A stretch of 64,000 nucleotides of DNA from an uncultured Cellvibrionales bacterium (GCA_913050115.1 CAJWZU010000009.1:1-64000); one strand, 5' to 3'. Shown: positions 1 to 8,825, numbered from the stretch's first letter. The notes: generated by a model not told the origin, from the letters alone. Program-made: numbers and translations.

Positions 1-63
1 TCTTAATGTCTTAATGTCTTAATGTCTTAATGTCTTAATGTCTTAATGTCTTAATGTCTTAAT
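1..63. repeat. 8-bp tandem repeat (TCTTAATG)n at window edge
   Basis: The window opens with seven full copies and one partial copy of TCTTAATG, uninterrupted and without mismatches. The array touches base 1, so its true length and the gene it may belong to are unknown. The unit is not a multiple of three, so a copy-number change would shift any reading frame running through it. Perfect identity between copies points to recent slippage. No function is assigned. Confidence 0.95.
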
Positions 64-374
64 AATCAGATGAAAACTGCTTGTAGACTCAAAGCCATTA
101 AAGAAACCCTGAGTTTATATCTAATTCGGACAGTAAATTTATTATCAGCCAAGTAATAAATTGCCGGCGTAATCGATTTTTTCTTACATTGATTCAACCT
201 TAACGTTATGAAATCGGTAAACGACTCGTTAATGGATTAGCATTAAAATGCTGAACCGTCAGACTTTTGGAGGTGAAAAACCACCTCCAGTCCTGATTGT
301 GCCGTAACTATTGGTCGTTAAACATCAAACCTGTTATAGTTATGTTATAACATAAATTAATAGGAAGCAGTTCA
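64..374. other. Leader region without a clear gene, upstream of rpmE2
   Basis: About 310 bases with no convincing gene. It holds an 8-bp hairpin at 268-289 (arms TGGAGGTG and CACCTCCA around a six-base A-rich loop), which could end transcription from the left although no long T-run follows. A Zur-like palindrome lies at 340-355. A 28-codon ATG frame at 70-156 was seen but has no other support. Confidence 0.6.
340..355. promoter_or_regulatory. Candidate Zur operator upstream of rpmE2
   Basis: A perfect 16-bp palindrome (TTATGTTATAACATAA) starts 35 bases before the rpmE2 ATG and overlaps or directly follows a possible promoter (TTGGTC at 311-316, TATAGT at 335-340, 18-base spacer). A further half-like TGTTATA lies at 332-338. 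Gammaproteobacterial Zur sites are AT-rich palindromes built on TGTTATA/TATAACA, and zinc-free L31 paralogues are classical Zur targets. The spacing is tighter than the usual 23-bp consensus, so this remains a candidate. Confidence 0.55.
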
Positions 375-632
375 ATGAAACCTGGTATCCATCCTGAATA
401 TCGTCAGGTCATATTTCACGACACGAGTATCGACAAGCATTTCATAATTGGTTCCACTGTGGCGACCAAAGGGACTCTTGTCTGGTCAGATGGTGAAACT
501 TACCCTTACGTGACACTCGACATATCGTCTGAATCCCACCCTTTCTACACTGGGCATCAGCGTCACAATTCTAGCGAAGGTCGCTCTTCGAAATTCCAGC
601 GTCGCTTTGGCTCTCGTATTAAAACCAGCTAA
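375..632 (+). CDS. rpmE2: Ribosomal protein bL31, type B (zinc-independent)
   Basis: An 85-residue bL31 paralogue. It begins [12 protein letters not shown] and contains the family's [10 protein letters not shown] segment and the basic KFQRRFG near the end, as in YkgM/RpmE2. The C-type paralogue carries a CxxC zinc site; this copy has no cysteine at all, marking it as the zinc-free form. It replaces zinc-binding L31 on the large subunit when zinc is scarce, releasing zinc. Regulation by Zur is expected and a candidate operator lies just upstream. The start is supported by AGGAAG about nine bases upstream of the ATG. It is followed by a strong terminator at 663-696, so it appears to be a single-gene unit. 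Confidence 0.93.
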   Translation: MKPGIHPEYRQVIFHDTSIDKHFIIGSTVATKGTLVWSDGETYPYVTLDISSESHPFYTGHQRHNSSEGRSSKFQRRFGSRIKTS

Positions 633-662
633 AGATTGGTTCAGGTACAAGACTCAGCGACT

Positions 663-696
663 GTTAAAAAAGGTACGAGGACAGACCTTTTTTAAC
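663..696 (+). terminator. Rho-independent terminator after rpmE2
   Basis: Perfect 12-bp inverted repeat, GTTAAAAAAGGT and ACCTTTTTTAAC, around a 10-base loop, starting 31 bases after the rpmE2 stop. The A-run before and T-run within the arms would allow function on both strands. Confidence 0.75.
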
Positions 697-1174
697 TCGA
701 GTTGAGTCAATTTTGAACACCAGTGTTTAAGGTTGAACGTAGTACCAACAACATTGCACGTATTCGATCTTAGCCTACAATTCATTCGCTTCTATCTCGA
801 TGTCAGAGTCGCGACTTACTAAAGGCAACCTCCCCTCCCCCCAGTTTTGATATTTTCATTTCTACTTGTTACGGGCGTCTATCAATTTATTTTGGTCGTT
901 ATAGATCCACTCTAAGCAGTCTATCGTTTAAAAATTTTTTTAATTTTCGCAATTGATCGGTCAGATGCAGACATGTTCTCCTTGCTGCCTGTATATGGTT
1001 GCTCAGTTATGGAAGTTTGCCCTGTTAAGAATAAGCCGGTTAGTGTCACTAACTCTGCAGGCGCTTCAACAGCCAAGCTATGATATTGGTGTGCTTGAGA
1101 AAGTTCGTTACAGCGCTCATAGCGCTATTTTCCTGCTCTAACATTGGCGCATATTCTATTGGGCTCATTTTTTG
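697..1174. other. Non-coding or decayed stretch
   Basis: No supported gene. A 62-codon plus-strand frame at 953-1141 has no recognisable product. It lies in the same frame as the following decayed GGDEF-like fragment, from which an in-frame TAA at 1139-1141 separates it, so it may be part of the same dead gene. The sequence includes C-rich runs near 831-843 and AT-rich runs near 930-950. Confidence 0.4.
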
Positions 1175-1443
1175 ATGATCACCTTGTGCCATAGCGAATC
1201 TGAGCACTTAGCTAAGCTTGAGCGTTTACAGCAAGGCTTTCGGGTTATTACTGTTTTTCCAAACAAGAAAACAAGCAGATTAGCATTTCCAGTGCTGTCG
1301 CTACGGCTCGGTTAACGCCTAATAGCTACGACAATCTCGATGATCTAATTGCCGTTTGCGCGACGGATGTTGCTTATCTGCGTCAAAAGAAATACAACAA
1401 CCCAGCAAATTCTAATACGTTGCCTTTGCCCGCAGTAGGCTAA
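1175..1443 (+). pseudogene. Decayed fragment resembling the C-terminal part of a GGDEF domain
   Basis: Two reading frames joined by a frameshift resemble the end of a diguanylate cyclase domain. The first (1175-1315) reads CHSESEHLAKLERLQQGF, like the stretch after the GGDEF motif where a helix ends in ERLR. The second (1276-1443) reads ISISSAVA, then NLDDLIAVCATDVAYLRQKK, like the conserved SIGVA strand followed by LxxxADxALYxAKxxGRN. No intact N-terminal part, GGDEF motif or start is present. The assignment rests on pattern recognition of two short segments; it could be coincidence. Confidence 0.4.
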
Positions 1444-1548
1444 CTGCTTCATTAATATAAGCCAAGGGCGTCGGCTGATTGCAGTACCGTAAAGTTGAGT
1501 CGATAAAAATATTATATTTATTAAAATTTTTATTTTTGTATCACTCAT

Positions 1549-1597
1549 AAACGAAAAAACCCCTTTGACTAAGGTAGTCAAAGGGGTTTTTTCGTTT
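1549..1597. terminator. Bidirectional terminator after the tRNA genes
   Basis: Very strong hairpin: 23-base arms (1549-1571 and 1575-1597) with a GC-rich CCCCTTTGACTA core, a 3-base loop, and A- and T-runs on either side, so it can act on both strands. It lies just beyond the 3' end of tRNA-Leu and most likely ends the pgsA-tRNA transcript. Confidence 0.9.
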
Positions 1598-1603
1598 TCT
1601 AAA

Positions 1604-1690
1604 TGGTGCCTCGGGCCGGAATTGAACCGGCACGACCGTGAGGTCGGCAGATTTTAAGTCTGCTGTGTCTACCAATTCCACCACCGAGGC
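1604..1690 (-). tRNA. tRNA-Leu (anticodon UAA)
   Basis: Reading the minus strand, the gene starts GCCTCGG and ends CCGAGGC plus A and an encoded CCA. The anticodon stem GCAGA/TCTGC closes the loop CTTAAAA, giving anticodon TAA. The long variable arm (CCGACCTCACGGTCG region) and the T-loop GGTTCAATTCC fit a class II leucine tRNA. The length is 87 bases. It lies 46 bases downstream of tRNA-Cys and is probably co-transcribed with it. Confidence 0.97.
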
Positions 1691-1736
1691 AAATCGATGA
1701 ACCGCCCATATTGCTGCGGAGGTTTGGTCGAAAATT

Positions 1737-1810
1737 TGGAGGCTTGGCCCGGAATCGAACCGGGGTAAACGGAGTTGCAGTCCGCTGCATAACCATTCTA
1801 CCACCAAGCC
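1737..1810 (-). tRNA. tRNA-Cys (anticodon GCA)
   Basis: Minus-strand acceptor arms GGCTTGG and CCAAGCC pair perfectly, followed by discriminator T and an encoded CCA. The anticodon loop CTGCAAC gives GCA, for cysteine. The T-arm reads GGTTCGATTCC. The length is 74 bases. In Pseudomonas a tRNA-Gly usually sits in the same cluster after pgsA; I found none between this gene and pgsA. Confidence 0.97.
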
Positions 1811-1925
1811 TTGGTGCGCTATTTTGGGTGATTAAGCCATTGTAGCTAGCCCTTATGTCGCTATATCAATCATAAGGTGCGGCTATTCTATTCATTGGCT
1901 GCCAGCTGTCAAGGCTCCTGCGCCT

Positions 1926-2510
1926 TTATTTAGAATCTTCAGCCAATAAGGTCGGCAGGGCTGCTTTTATGTACAAAACCATAGACCAAAGGGTGAGCGT
2001 AGCCGCGGTGTAAAGCAAGGCAAAGCCGCACATCATAAATACTGAGCTACCAAACAGCGTAAATATAGGCTGGGTATTAGGGTTAAAGGCCAACAGCACA
2101 ATTATAGAGGCCATTTGTGCCGTGGTTTTAACCTTGCCAATGTAGGATACGGCAACGCTGGCGCGTGCGCCCATTTCTGCCATCCATTCGCGGAGCGCGG
2201 ATATAACAATCTCGCGACCAACAATCACCGCTGCAGGAACCGCAAACCAAACGCTAGGATGTACCGAGGTTAAAAGCACCAGCGCCACCACAACCATTAA
2301 TTTATCGGCGACGGGGTCTAAGAAGGCACCAAAAGCAGTACTTTGATTGTATTTTCTAGCTACATAGCCATCAATCCAATCAGTGATGGCTGCTAAACCA
2401 AAGATTACCGCCGAAACTGGGTAGCTCCAACTGTAGGGAAGGTAAAAAACGATCACAAATACTGGGATAAGCGCTATTCGAAATAGCGTAATTTGATTGG
2501 CTAGTGTCAT
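1926..2510 (-). CDS. pgsA: CDP-diacylglycerol-glycerol-3-phosphate 3-phosphatidyltransferase
   Basis: Transfers a phosphatidyl group from CDP-diacylglycerol to glycerol-3-phosphate, the committed step to phosphatidylglycerol, in the inner membrane. The 194-residue protein shows the CDP-alcohol phosphotransferase signature: D44, D47-G48, A51-R52, G61, D65 and D69. It is almost entirely hydrophobic, with several membrane helices and a typical family length. I chose the ATG at 2510 (MTLANQITLFRI) because homologues start there; a GTG 12 codons upstream is open but unnecessary. It follows uvrC by 91 bases and precedes the two tRNA genes, the order seen in many gammaproteobacteria. Confidence 0.95.
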   Translation of the reverse strand: MTLANQITLFRIALIPVFVIVFYLPYSWSYPVSAVIFGLAAITDWIDGYVARKYNQSTAFGAFLDPVADKLMVVVALVLLTSVHPSVWFAVPAAVIVGREIVISALREWMAEMGARASVAVSYIGKVKTTAQMASIIVLLAFNPNTQPIFTLFGSSVFMMCGFALLYTAATLTLWSMVLYIKAALPTLLAEDSK

Positions 2511-2601
2511 ATTGTCTAAGTTCTTAGTGCTGTAGGGTGATGGCACTGCAAAAAAGCAGCTTTATAAGCCAGTATAAACGCTTACGCGGTTTTTTCAGAG
2601 T

Positions 2602-4419
2602 TTAGCCGCGAAAAGCGGCGTAAATTTCCTCTGCAATGATCTTACTGATGCCTTTGACCGTGGCTATTTCGTCGGCCGATGCCCGCTCTATCTCCTGCAA
2701 CCCACCGAAATGGCGTAACAATTCGCGACGGCGCTTAGGACCTACGCCTTCGATCTCTTCTAGGCGCGATGTTTTGCGCTGTTTATCGCGCCTTTGCTTG
2801 TGTCCGCCAATAGCAAAGCGATGCGACTCATCTCGAATGTACTGAATCAAATGCAGCGCAGGGTCATGACTGTCGAGCGAAAGTTCACAGTCGGTGGTTT
2901 CCAGATATAGCGTTTCAAACCCAGCCTTGCGCGTACTGCCTTTAGCAACGCCGATCAACATAACACTATTTATACCGAGCTCAACCATGACGGCACGCGC
3001 GCGATTGAGCTGGCCTTTACCACCATCGACAAACAATATATCGGGAAGTCTGCCCTCTTCTTTTTGCACCCGGGTGTAGCGCCTTTTAAGCGCCTGCTCC
3101 ATCGCGGCATAGTCGTCACCACCAGTGATGCCGTCAATATTGAAGCGACGATAATCGCTTTTAAGGGGGCCCTCAGTATTAAAGACTACACACGAGGCGA
3201 CGGTTTTTTCGCCGCTTGAGTGAGAAATGTCAAAGCATTCTAGTCGTGTCGGTATCTCAGCCAGCTGCAAGCGCTCTTTAAGCGCGACAAATCGCTGCTG
3301 AGTATTCTGCCGGCTACCGATGCGCGCCTTTAGATTTTGCTCTGCTGTTTCTTGCGCCATTGACAGCCACTTGCTTCGCTTGCTGCGCACAGAGTGATTG
3401 ATATTGATATTTCTTTTGGCTTTTAGGGTGAGTGCTTCGGCAATAATACCGGCACTTTCAAGCGGCATGCCTATGACCACCTCTCGCGGAAGATCTTTGC
3501 GCTGATCGGCCAAATAAAACTGAGTGATAAAGCTTTCCAAAAGCTCGTTATTACTTTGGTTTAAAGTGAGCTTAGGGAAATAACTTTTACTGCCGAGCAT
3601 GCGGCCGCGACGTATAAACAACAAGTGCACACAGGCTAAGCCACCCTCACTGGCACAACCGATAATATCGATATCACCGCCGCCGGCATCAATGCCCTGC
3701 TGTGATTGAATCCTGCGCAGCGCCGCTATTTGATCGCGCAGCTGTGCCGCCTGTTCATAGTCGAGCTTTTCCGCAGCGAATTCCATACTGTCGGCTAATT
3801 CTTGTATTAGCTGGTCGCTGCTGCCGCGCAAAAACAGCTCGGCATGTTCAATATCTTTGGCGTAATCATCTACGCTAATCAATTTTACGCACGGACCGGT
3901 GCAGCGATTAATTTGGTACTGCAGACAGGGCCGAGTACGGTTACTGAAAACACTGTCTTCGCAATTGCGCAAGCGAAAAGTTTTTTGCAGAAAGTACAGA
4001 CTGTCTTTTACCGCCCCAACGTTTGGAAAAGGGCCAAAATAGTGACCCTTTTTTTTCTGCGCGCCACGATGCAATGATATGCGAGGAAAGTCTCCAGCCG
4101 ACAAGAATAAATACGGATAAGATTTGTCGTCGCGCAATAAAATATTGTAGGGCGGTTGCTGCGACTTAATTAAATTGTGCTCAAGAATTAAAGCTTCGGC
4201 TTCGGTCTTGGTAATAGTTACCAATACCTGGGCTATCTTGGACACCAGGGCCATAGTCTTGCTGTTTAGGCCCGTTTGTCGAAAATAACTCGACACACGA
4301 TTTTTGAGATTTTTGGCCTTACCAACATAGAGGATTTTATCGGCACTATCGTACATCTGATAGATGCCGGGCTGGCCGGGCAAACTGGCAATTAAGTTGT
4401 CAGCGTCGAAATCAGACAT
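2602..4419 (-). CDS. uvrC: Excinuclease ABC subunit C
   Basis: Makes both incisions in nucleotide excision repair, working with UvrA and UvrB (uvrB is at 51418-53421). The 605-residue protein has the GIY-YIG nuclease domain at the start (G18-I-Y, Y31-V-G), a cysteine-bearing segment near 150-180, a UVR UvrB-binding motif around 205-240, the RNase H-like second nuclease around 380-540 (FDISHSSGEKTVAS, DILFVDGGKGQL), and C-terminal helix-hairpin-helix repeats (IEGVGPKRRRELLRHFGG). Length matches the family. It starts 20 bases after the gacA stop, the classic gacA(uvrY)-uvrC pairing, so it is probably co-transcribed with gacA. Confidence 0.98.
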   Translation of the reverse strand: MSDFDADNLIASLPGQPGIYQMYDSADKILYVGKAKNLKNRVSSYFRQTGLNSKTMALVSKIAQVLVTITKTEAEALILEHNLIKSQQPPYNILLRDDKSYPYLFLSAGDFPRISLHRGAQKKKGHYFGPFPNVGAVKDSLYFLQKTFRLRNCEDSVFSNRTRPCLQYQINRCTGPCVKLISVDDYAKDIEHAELFLRGSSDQLIQELADSMEFAAEKLDYEQAAQLRDQIAALRRIQSQQGIDAGGGDIDIIGCASEGGLACVHLLFIRRGRMLGSKSYFPKLTLNQSNNELLESFITQFYLADQRKDLPREVVIGMPLESAGIIAEALTLKAKRNININHSVRSKRSKWLSMAQETAEQNLKARIGSRQNTQQRFVALKERLQLAEIPTRLECFDISHSSGEKTVASCVVFNTEGPLKSDYRRFNIDGITGGDDYAAMEQALKRRYTRVQKEEGRLPDILFVDGGKGQLNRARAVMVELGINSVMLIGVAKGSTRKAGFETLYLETTDCELSLDSHDPALHLIQYIRDESHRFAIGGHKQRRDKQRKTSRLEEIEGVGPKRRRELLRHFGGLQEIERASADEIATVKGISKIIAEEIYAAFRG

Positions 4420-4439
4420 AAAATAGGACTGCGGGTGTT

Positions 4440-5087
4440 TTAGACTACGGACTCGGGGTCAAGTATTTTGTGTTTTACGGCTAGCAAGGTCAGCTCAACA
4501 TCACTGCTAATTTGTAGCTTGTCGAAGATTCGGTAGCGATAGCTATTGATGGTTTTTGGACTAACACTGAAGGTTTCTGCTATTTCTTGTGCGCGCTTGC
4601 CGTTAGCGATAGCCAGTGCTGTTTGTAGCTCGCGATCTGAAAGCTGATCAAAGGGTGATGATTGTGCGCCACTGTAGTTTTTCAGAGCCATTTGTTGGGC
4701 GACCTGACTACTCATAAATAAATTGCCCGACATCACCGTGTTTATGGCGCTGATCATTTCTTCTGGTCCGGCCCCTTTGGTGACATAACCAACGGCGCCA
4801 GCTTGCATTAGCTTTGTTGGGTAAATACTGTCATCACAGGCGGTAACGGCAATAATTTTTATCTCGGGGTTTATTCGTAATAGCTTTTTGGTGGCCTCTA
4901 AACCCCCAATGCCTGGCATTTTAACATCCATAAGCACAACATCGGGGTTGTGCTCACGAGTTAAGAGCAGGGCTTTTTCACCACAGTCGGCCTCACCAAT
5001 AATGGTGAAATTATCGACATCTTCAAGAATACGCACTATACCCATGCGAACTAGATCGTGATCATCTACAACAAGGATATTGACCAA
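4440..5087 (-). CDS. gacA: GacA/UvrY-type response regulator
   Basis: A 215-residue NarL/FixJ-class regulator with an N-terminal receiver domain (acidic pair D8-D9, phospho-acceptor D54 in VVLMDVKMPG, conserved Lys in GYVTKGAG) and a C-terminal LuxR helix-turn-helix (LSDRELQTALAIANGKRAQE, then VSPKTINSYRYRIFDKL). In this family it is phosphorylated by GacS/BarA and activates small RNAs that sequester RsmA/CsrA. Position directly before uvrC supports the GacA assignment. The start is TTG at 5087, with GAGGTGA upstream; a TTG start is also known for gacA in Pseudomonas. The cognate kinase is not in the window. Confidence 0.95.
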   Translation of the reverse strand: MVNILVVDDHDLVRMGIVRILEDVDNFTIIGEADCGEKALLLTREHNPDVVLMDVKMPGIGGLEATKKLLRINPEIKIIAVTACDDSIYPTKLMQAGAVGYVTKGAGPEEMISAINTVMSGNLFMSSQVAQQMALKNYSGAQSSPFDQLSDRELQTALAIANGKRAQEIAETFSVSPKTINSYRYRIFDKLQISSDVELTLLAVKHKILDPESVV

Positions 5088-5528
5088 GCTGTCACCTCAA
5101 AATTTACTGTAAAAATCACCTCGAGACTGCATTGGCAAAGTTAATGCACCGCCCTGAGATTGCCGACCGAACTTAACATTCATTTTACATCTTGCCCAGC
5201 GCTAATGCCCAGACTATTTAATAGTAACCACGAACTGGCTAATACTAGCGCTTTTAAACCATGCTACTAGGGTTATGCAGGCATCAGAGCAAGAGGGCCT
5301 TTGGCAACATGAGCGGTAGCGAGCTTGATAGCAATTATAGGCCAAAAAATGCTCAGCGATTACATCCTTGCAATTGTGGCTAACCGGCTCTTGGCGTAGG
5401 GTGTAGGGTGTAGCCGCGAGTAAAACCCTTGCCCAGTATGGCCCCAACAAGGCGGGGCAATCACCGCTATTGCTATCCTGCTGAAAAGACAGCCATGACC
5501 TACAGCGGCCAACTGGAGCATAACGCTG
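5088..5528. other. Intergenic region between murB and gacA
   Basis: About 440 bases between two minus-strand genes. It should hold the gacA promoter and the end of the murB transcript, but I see no clear hairpin with a T-run. The direct repeat AGGGTGT occurs twice near 5398-5412. Minus- and plus-strand frames of about 80 codons near 5214-5450 and 5429-5674 have improbable composition and are not called. Confidence 0.6.
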
Positions 5529-6545
5529 TTAAGGATAAACGCGCGGTTCTATTTCTAACTCTACACCGAACCGCTCAACCACGGAAGTGCACACCGCCTG
5601 AGCCAGCTTCAGCACCGCCGCTCCAGAAGCTCGCTTGGGATTGGTCAGCACTAGTGCTTGATGCTTGTGCATAAGCACGCCGCCCATACCCTTTCCTTTC
5701 CAGCCGGCTTGCTCTATCAACCACCCCGCCGCTAGCTTTACGCCTGCTGCGCCTTGGTCGTATGCGGGCATGGTGGGATGAGAACGCTGCAAAGTGCTGT
5801 ATAGCGCGTGACTGATCAGCGGGTTTTTAAAGAAACTACCAGCATTTGGAATTTCTTCCACCGCGGGCAGCTTACTGCGACGAATCGCGCACACCGCAGT
5901 GCTGACATCGGCGGGTGTTAAGGAGGCCTCGGGAATCGCTTTCAGTGCAGCCGCAAGAGCTGGGTAAACAACAGTATGTTTAGGTGTTTTACAGAGCTTT
6001 AGGGTGATAGAGGTGATAATGAACTGGTCTTTCAAACGCCCTTTGAAGATGCTGTCGCGATAGCCGAACTGACAGGCGTCTTTATTGAAAACCACTGTAT
6101 CGCCAGTACTTATTTGTACGGCTTCCAGTTCATAAAAGACATCTTTTAACTCAACACCATAGGCGCCTATATTTTGAATCGGGGCGGCTCCTGCACAACC
6201 GGGAATCAGCGATAAATTTTCCAGTCCCCAGTAGTGGTGACTCAAGCAGTGATTCACTAGCTCATGCCAATTTTCTCCGGCGCCAGCGCGCAGCCAGACA
6301 CATTCGTCAGTCTCTTTAACCAGCTCGCGTCCCATTAAATTGAGTTTGATGGCAATACCGGGAAAATTATCTGTTAACACTATGTTGCTACCGCCACCAA
6401 GGAGTAACAGCGGTAACTTTTTTTTGCGGGCGGTGCTGACGACATCCAGCAGTGACGGTAAATTGCTAACGGTTGCGAAAAACTTGGCTTGGGCACTGAT
6501 ACTCAGGGTATTGAAGGGCTGCAGATTATAGTTGGGGGTCAGCAA
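5529..6545 (-). CDS. murB: UDP-N-acetylenolpyruvoylglucosamine reductase (type I)
   Basis: Reduces UDP-GlcNAc-enolpyruvate to UDP-MurNAc with NADPH and FAD, in the cytoplasmic phase of peptidoglycan synthesis. The 338-residue protein has the FAD-binding segment LLLLGGGSNIVLTD, the middle-domain GCAGAAPIQNIGAYG and FGYRDSIFK, and the catalytic-serine motif NAGSFFKNP; residues after 280 (GKGMGGVLMHKHQALVLTN) form the substrate-binding C-terminal domain. The start is TTG with GAGGG six bases upstream. It lies two bases after the phosphatase gene and ends the lpxK-kdsB-phosphatase-murB run. Confidence 0.97.
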   Translation of the reverse strand: MLTPNYNLQPFNTLSISAQAKFFATVSNLPSLLDVVSTARKKKLPLLLLGGGSNIVLTDNFPGIAIKLNLMGRELVKETDECVWLRAGAGENWHELVNHCLSHHYWGLENLSLIPGCAGAAPIQNIGAYGVELKDVFYELEAVQISTGDTVVFNKDACQFGYRDSIFKGRLKDQFIITSITLKLCKTPKHTVVYPALAAALKAIPEASLTPADVSTAVCAIRRSKLPAVEEIPNAGSFFKNPLISHALYSTLQRSHPTMPAYDQGAAGVKLAAGWLIEQAGWKGKGMGGVLMHKHQALVLTNPKRASGAAVLKLAQAVCTSVVERFGVELEIEPRVYP

Positions 6546-6547
6546 AA

Positions 6548-7024
6548 TCAGCCCTCTAAAAGTTGAGTTTTAATACGCGTTAATAGCGCCTGACTGGCGT
6601 CTTCGAGCAGATCAAGTACGCGCTCAAAACACTGTTCGGCCTCGTAATAAGGGTCTGGCACCTCTGTATCTGAAGATTCACCGAGATCGAGCATTAACCC
6701 CAGATAACCGGCGTAATCACTAGGCGCTATGGACTGCAGGTTGGCGAGATTTTCACTGTCCATTGCGAGTATATAGTCGAATCGAGCAAAGTCTTCAATC
6801 ACCGCCTGACGAGCCCTTAAATCGCTCAAATCATAATTACGCTTGAGTGCATGCGAGCAGGTGCGGGGGTCTGGCGCCCTGCCAGGATGCCAGTCGGCAG
6901 TGCCCGCTGAATCTACTTTAATGCAGTCGTTGAGACCCGCATCTGACACCATTGTGCGAAAAATTCCATGTGCAGTGGGTGAGCGACATATGTTGCCTAA
7001 ACAGACGAACAGAACTCGAATCAA
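6548..7024 (-). CDS. Low-molecular-weight protein-tyrosine phosphatase
   Basis: A 158-residue phosphatase of the arsenate reductase-like fold. The P-loop C8-LGNIC-R14-S sits at the start and the general-acid Asp is in VPDPYYE near residue 122. Such enzymes dephosphorylate tyrosine kinases or sugar-transferases of exopolysaccharide systems, but here the gene sits in a cell-wall/LPS run with no BY-kinase in sight, so the substrate is unknown. The start is TTG at 7024, overlapping the kdsB stop as TTGA, preceded by AGGAG eight bases upstream. Homologues occupy the same position between kdsB and murB in Pseudomonas. Confidence 0.92.
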   Translation of the reverse strand: MIRVLFVCLGNICRSPTAHGIFRTMVSDAGLNDCIKVDSAGTADWHPGRAPDPRTCSHALKRNYDLSDLRARQAVIEDFARFDYILAMDSENLANLQSIAPSDYAGYLGLMLDLGESSDTEVPDPYYEAEQCFERVLDLLEDASQALLTRIKTQLLEG

Positions 7025-7785
7025 GATAGTGCTCCTAGATGTAAGCGAATGCGCTCAAGGTCTGCAGGGGTATCGACACCTCCAGGCACCTTTTGGCAGG
7101 CCAAGTCGATATGAATGTGCTCGCCATTGCTAAGCACGCGCAGCTGTTCGAGACTCTCTAATTGCTCCAGTGGCGCCGGTGGCCAGCGAATAAAGCGGTT
7201 CAATAAAGCACAGCGATAAGCATAGATGCCAATATGACGCCGTGCGACTAGCTCGCTGGGTAGATGGCTGCTGCTTGGGGTGTAAGTATCGCGAGGCCAA
7301 GGTATAGGTGCGCGCGAAAAATACAGGGCAAAACCGTTATTATCGCTCACTACCTTAACAACATTGGGGTCATTAAAGTCTTGCAGTGAGGCTATCGGTT
7401 CGCACAGCGTGGCAACACTGGCCGCTGAGTTGGCCGCTAAATTGGCGGCAACCTGATCGATAACTTGAGGGGGAATTAAAGGCTCATCACCTTGCACATT
7501 AACTACAATATCACTGTCGCTAAAGCCGTAACAAGCCGCCACTTCCTGCAGGCGATCGGTGCCAGAGGTATGCGTATCTGAGGTCATGCAGACTTCACCG
7601 CCAAACACTTTGACCGAGTCGGCTATGCGCTGATCGTCAGTGGCCACAATAACTTTAGTCGCGGCGCTTTTGCTGGCCTGTTCATACACTCGCTGAATCA
7701 TGGTTTTATCACCAATCATTGCCAGTGGTTTAGCCGGCAGACGACTAGAAGCATAGCGCGCGGGGATCACAATATAAAAACTCAT
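7021..7785 (-). CDS. kdsB: 3-deoxy-manno-octulosonate cytidylyltransferase
   Basis: Activates Kdo with CTP to CMP-Kdo for lipopolysaccharide inner-core synthesis in the cytoplasm. The 254-residue protein has the nucleotide-binding N-terminus [15 protein letters not shown], the [10 protein letters not shown] strand and loop, the [12 protein letters not shown] segment and RHIGIYAYR. Length is normal. I prefer ATG at 7785 ([11 protein letters not shown]) with GAGAG upstream; a TTG two codons earlier overlaps the lpxK stop and cannot be excluded. The Trm112-like small gene that Pseudomonas carries between lpxK and kdsB is absent here. Confidence 0.97.
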   Translation of the reverse strand: MSFYIVIPARYASSRLPAKPLAMIGDKTMIQRVYEQASKSAATKVIVATDDQRIADSVKVFGGEVCMTSDTHTSGTDRLQEVAACYGFSDSDIVVNVQGDEPLIPPQVIDQVAANLAANSAASVATLCEPIASLQDFNDPNVVKVVSDNNGFALYFSRAPIPWPRDTYTPSSSHLPSELVARRHIGIYAYRCALLNRFIRWPPAPLEQLESLEQLRVLSNGEHIHIDLACQKVPGGVDTPADLERIRLHLGALS

Positions 7786-7787
7786 AT

Positions 7788-8825
7788 TCAACTCTCTAAA
7801 AACTCGCCATGCTGGCAGGTATAGCGTGCCATACGCTGCTCTACCATAGTGTAAAATGCTGTATCTATTTGAGCTTCAACCGCTAAAAAATACCATCGAC
7901 TACTGTCGAACTTATCACATAAATTGTGGCATTTAATAGCGTCCTTGGCGGTCATAAGTAACAACTTGCCGCTATAAGGGGCTAAATCTTGATCTTGAAA
8001 GTTGTGATGATCGGCTAGAGCAACGGTGGACGCGTCGACCCCCAATTCTAATAGAGTGTTAAAGAAACGCTGAGGATTGCCAATGCCGCTGATAGCATAG
8101 CTGTCGTCGCTAAGGTGAAAGTCTTTTAAGGCCACAGTGTTCCCCGAAGCAACTTCGACCCAGTGCAGCGGCTGCAGTTGCATAGCGTATTGCTGTGCGT
8201 GTAATGTCGCCGCTAACTCGCCGTTACTAATCACACAGTCAGCCTCAATTAAGCGTGTGCGAGGTTCACGTAAAGGCCCAGCAGGCAGAGTCCTGTTATT
8301 ACCGAATTGACGCGTTGAATCTACCACGACAATTTCAACATCCCGAGCCAGCTTATAGTGTTGCAGGCCATCATCACTGAGAATGACATCACAACCTTTG
8401 CTGATCAACAATTTAGCTGCCGCTACTCGTTCCGGTGCAACACATACTGGCATAGAAAGAGCTTGTAAAATCAGTGCAGGCTCATCACCGCTATCGGCCA
8501 CAGGTGTTGTATCGGTGAGGAGCAGTGGGTAGTTTGGCGCGGACCCACCATAGCCACGACTAACGACCCCAGGCGAGTGCCCGTTTGCCGCTAACGCTTT
8601 AGCTAGGGCAATAATGACAGGAGTTTTACCCGTACCGCCGACGGCTATATTGCCAATGACGATGATCGGTACACTAAGTTTCTCGGCAGCGGCCGTGTGC
8701 GATTTTCGAAGCTTGCGGGCAACAAACTGCAATAGCCACGCCAGCGGTTGCAGCGCTAAACTAAAGCCATTTTGCAGGCGATTAGGGCTGTACCAAAAAC
8801 GGTTGATACTATTTTGCAGACTCAC
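7788..8825 (-). CDS. lpxK: Tetraacyldisaccharide 4'-kinase
   Basis: Phosphorylates the 4' position of the lipid A disaccharide precursor at the inner-membrane surface. The 345-residue protein has a hydrophobic N-terminal anchor (residues about 20-40), a P-loop ([10 protein letters not shown] near residue 60), the SDDGLQHY motif and [12 protein letters not shown], all typical of LpxK. The start is GTG, seven bases after the exbD stop, placing it in the exbB-exbD-lpxK-kdsB-phosphatase-murB transcript. Confidence 0.97.
   Translation of the reverse strand: MSLQNSINRFWYSPNRLQNGFSLALQPLAWLLQFVARKLRKSHTAAAEKLSVPIIVIGNIAVGGTGKTPVIIALAKALAANGHSPGVVSRGYGGSAPNYPLLLTDTTPVADSGDEPALILQALSMPVCVAPERVAAAKLLISKGCDVILSDDGLQHYKLARDVEIVVVDSTRQFGNNRTLPAGPLREPRTRLIEADCVISNGELAATLHAQQYAMQLQPLHWVEVASGNTVALKDFHLSDDSYAISGIGNPQRFFNTLLELGVDASTVALADHHNFQDQDLAPYSGKLLLMTAKDAIKCHNLCDKFDSSRWYFLAVEAQIDTAFYTMVEQRMARYTCQHGEFLES

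Noticed and set aside
1811-1925. Search for a tRNA-Gly in the tRNA cluster
   Set aside because: No tRNA-like arms or T-loop are present in this stretch.
5214-5450. Minus-strand 78-codon frame between murB and gacA
   Set aside because: Composition is Cys-, Trp- and Ser-rich without a recognisable domain or start signal; it looks like chance.
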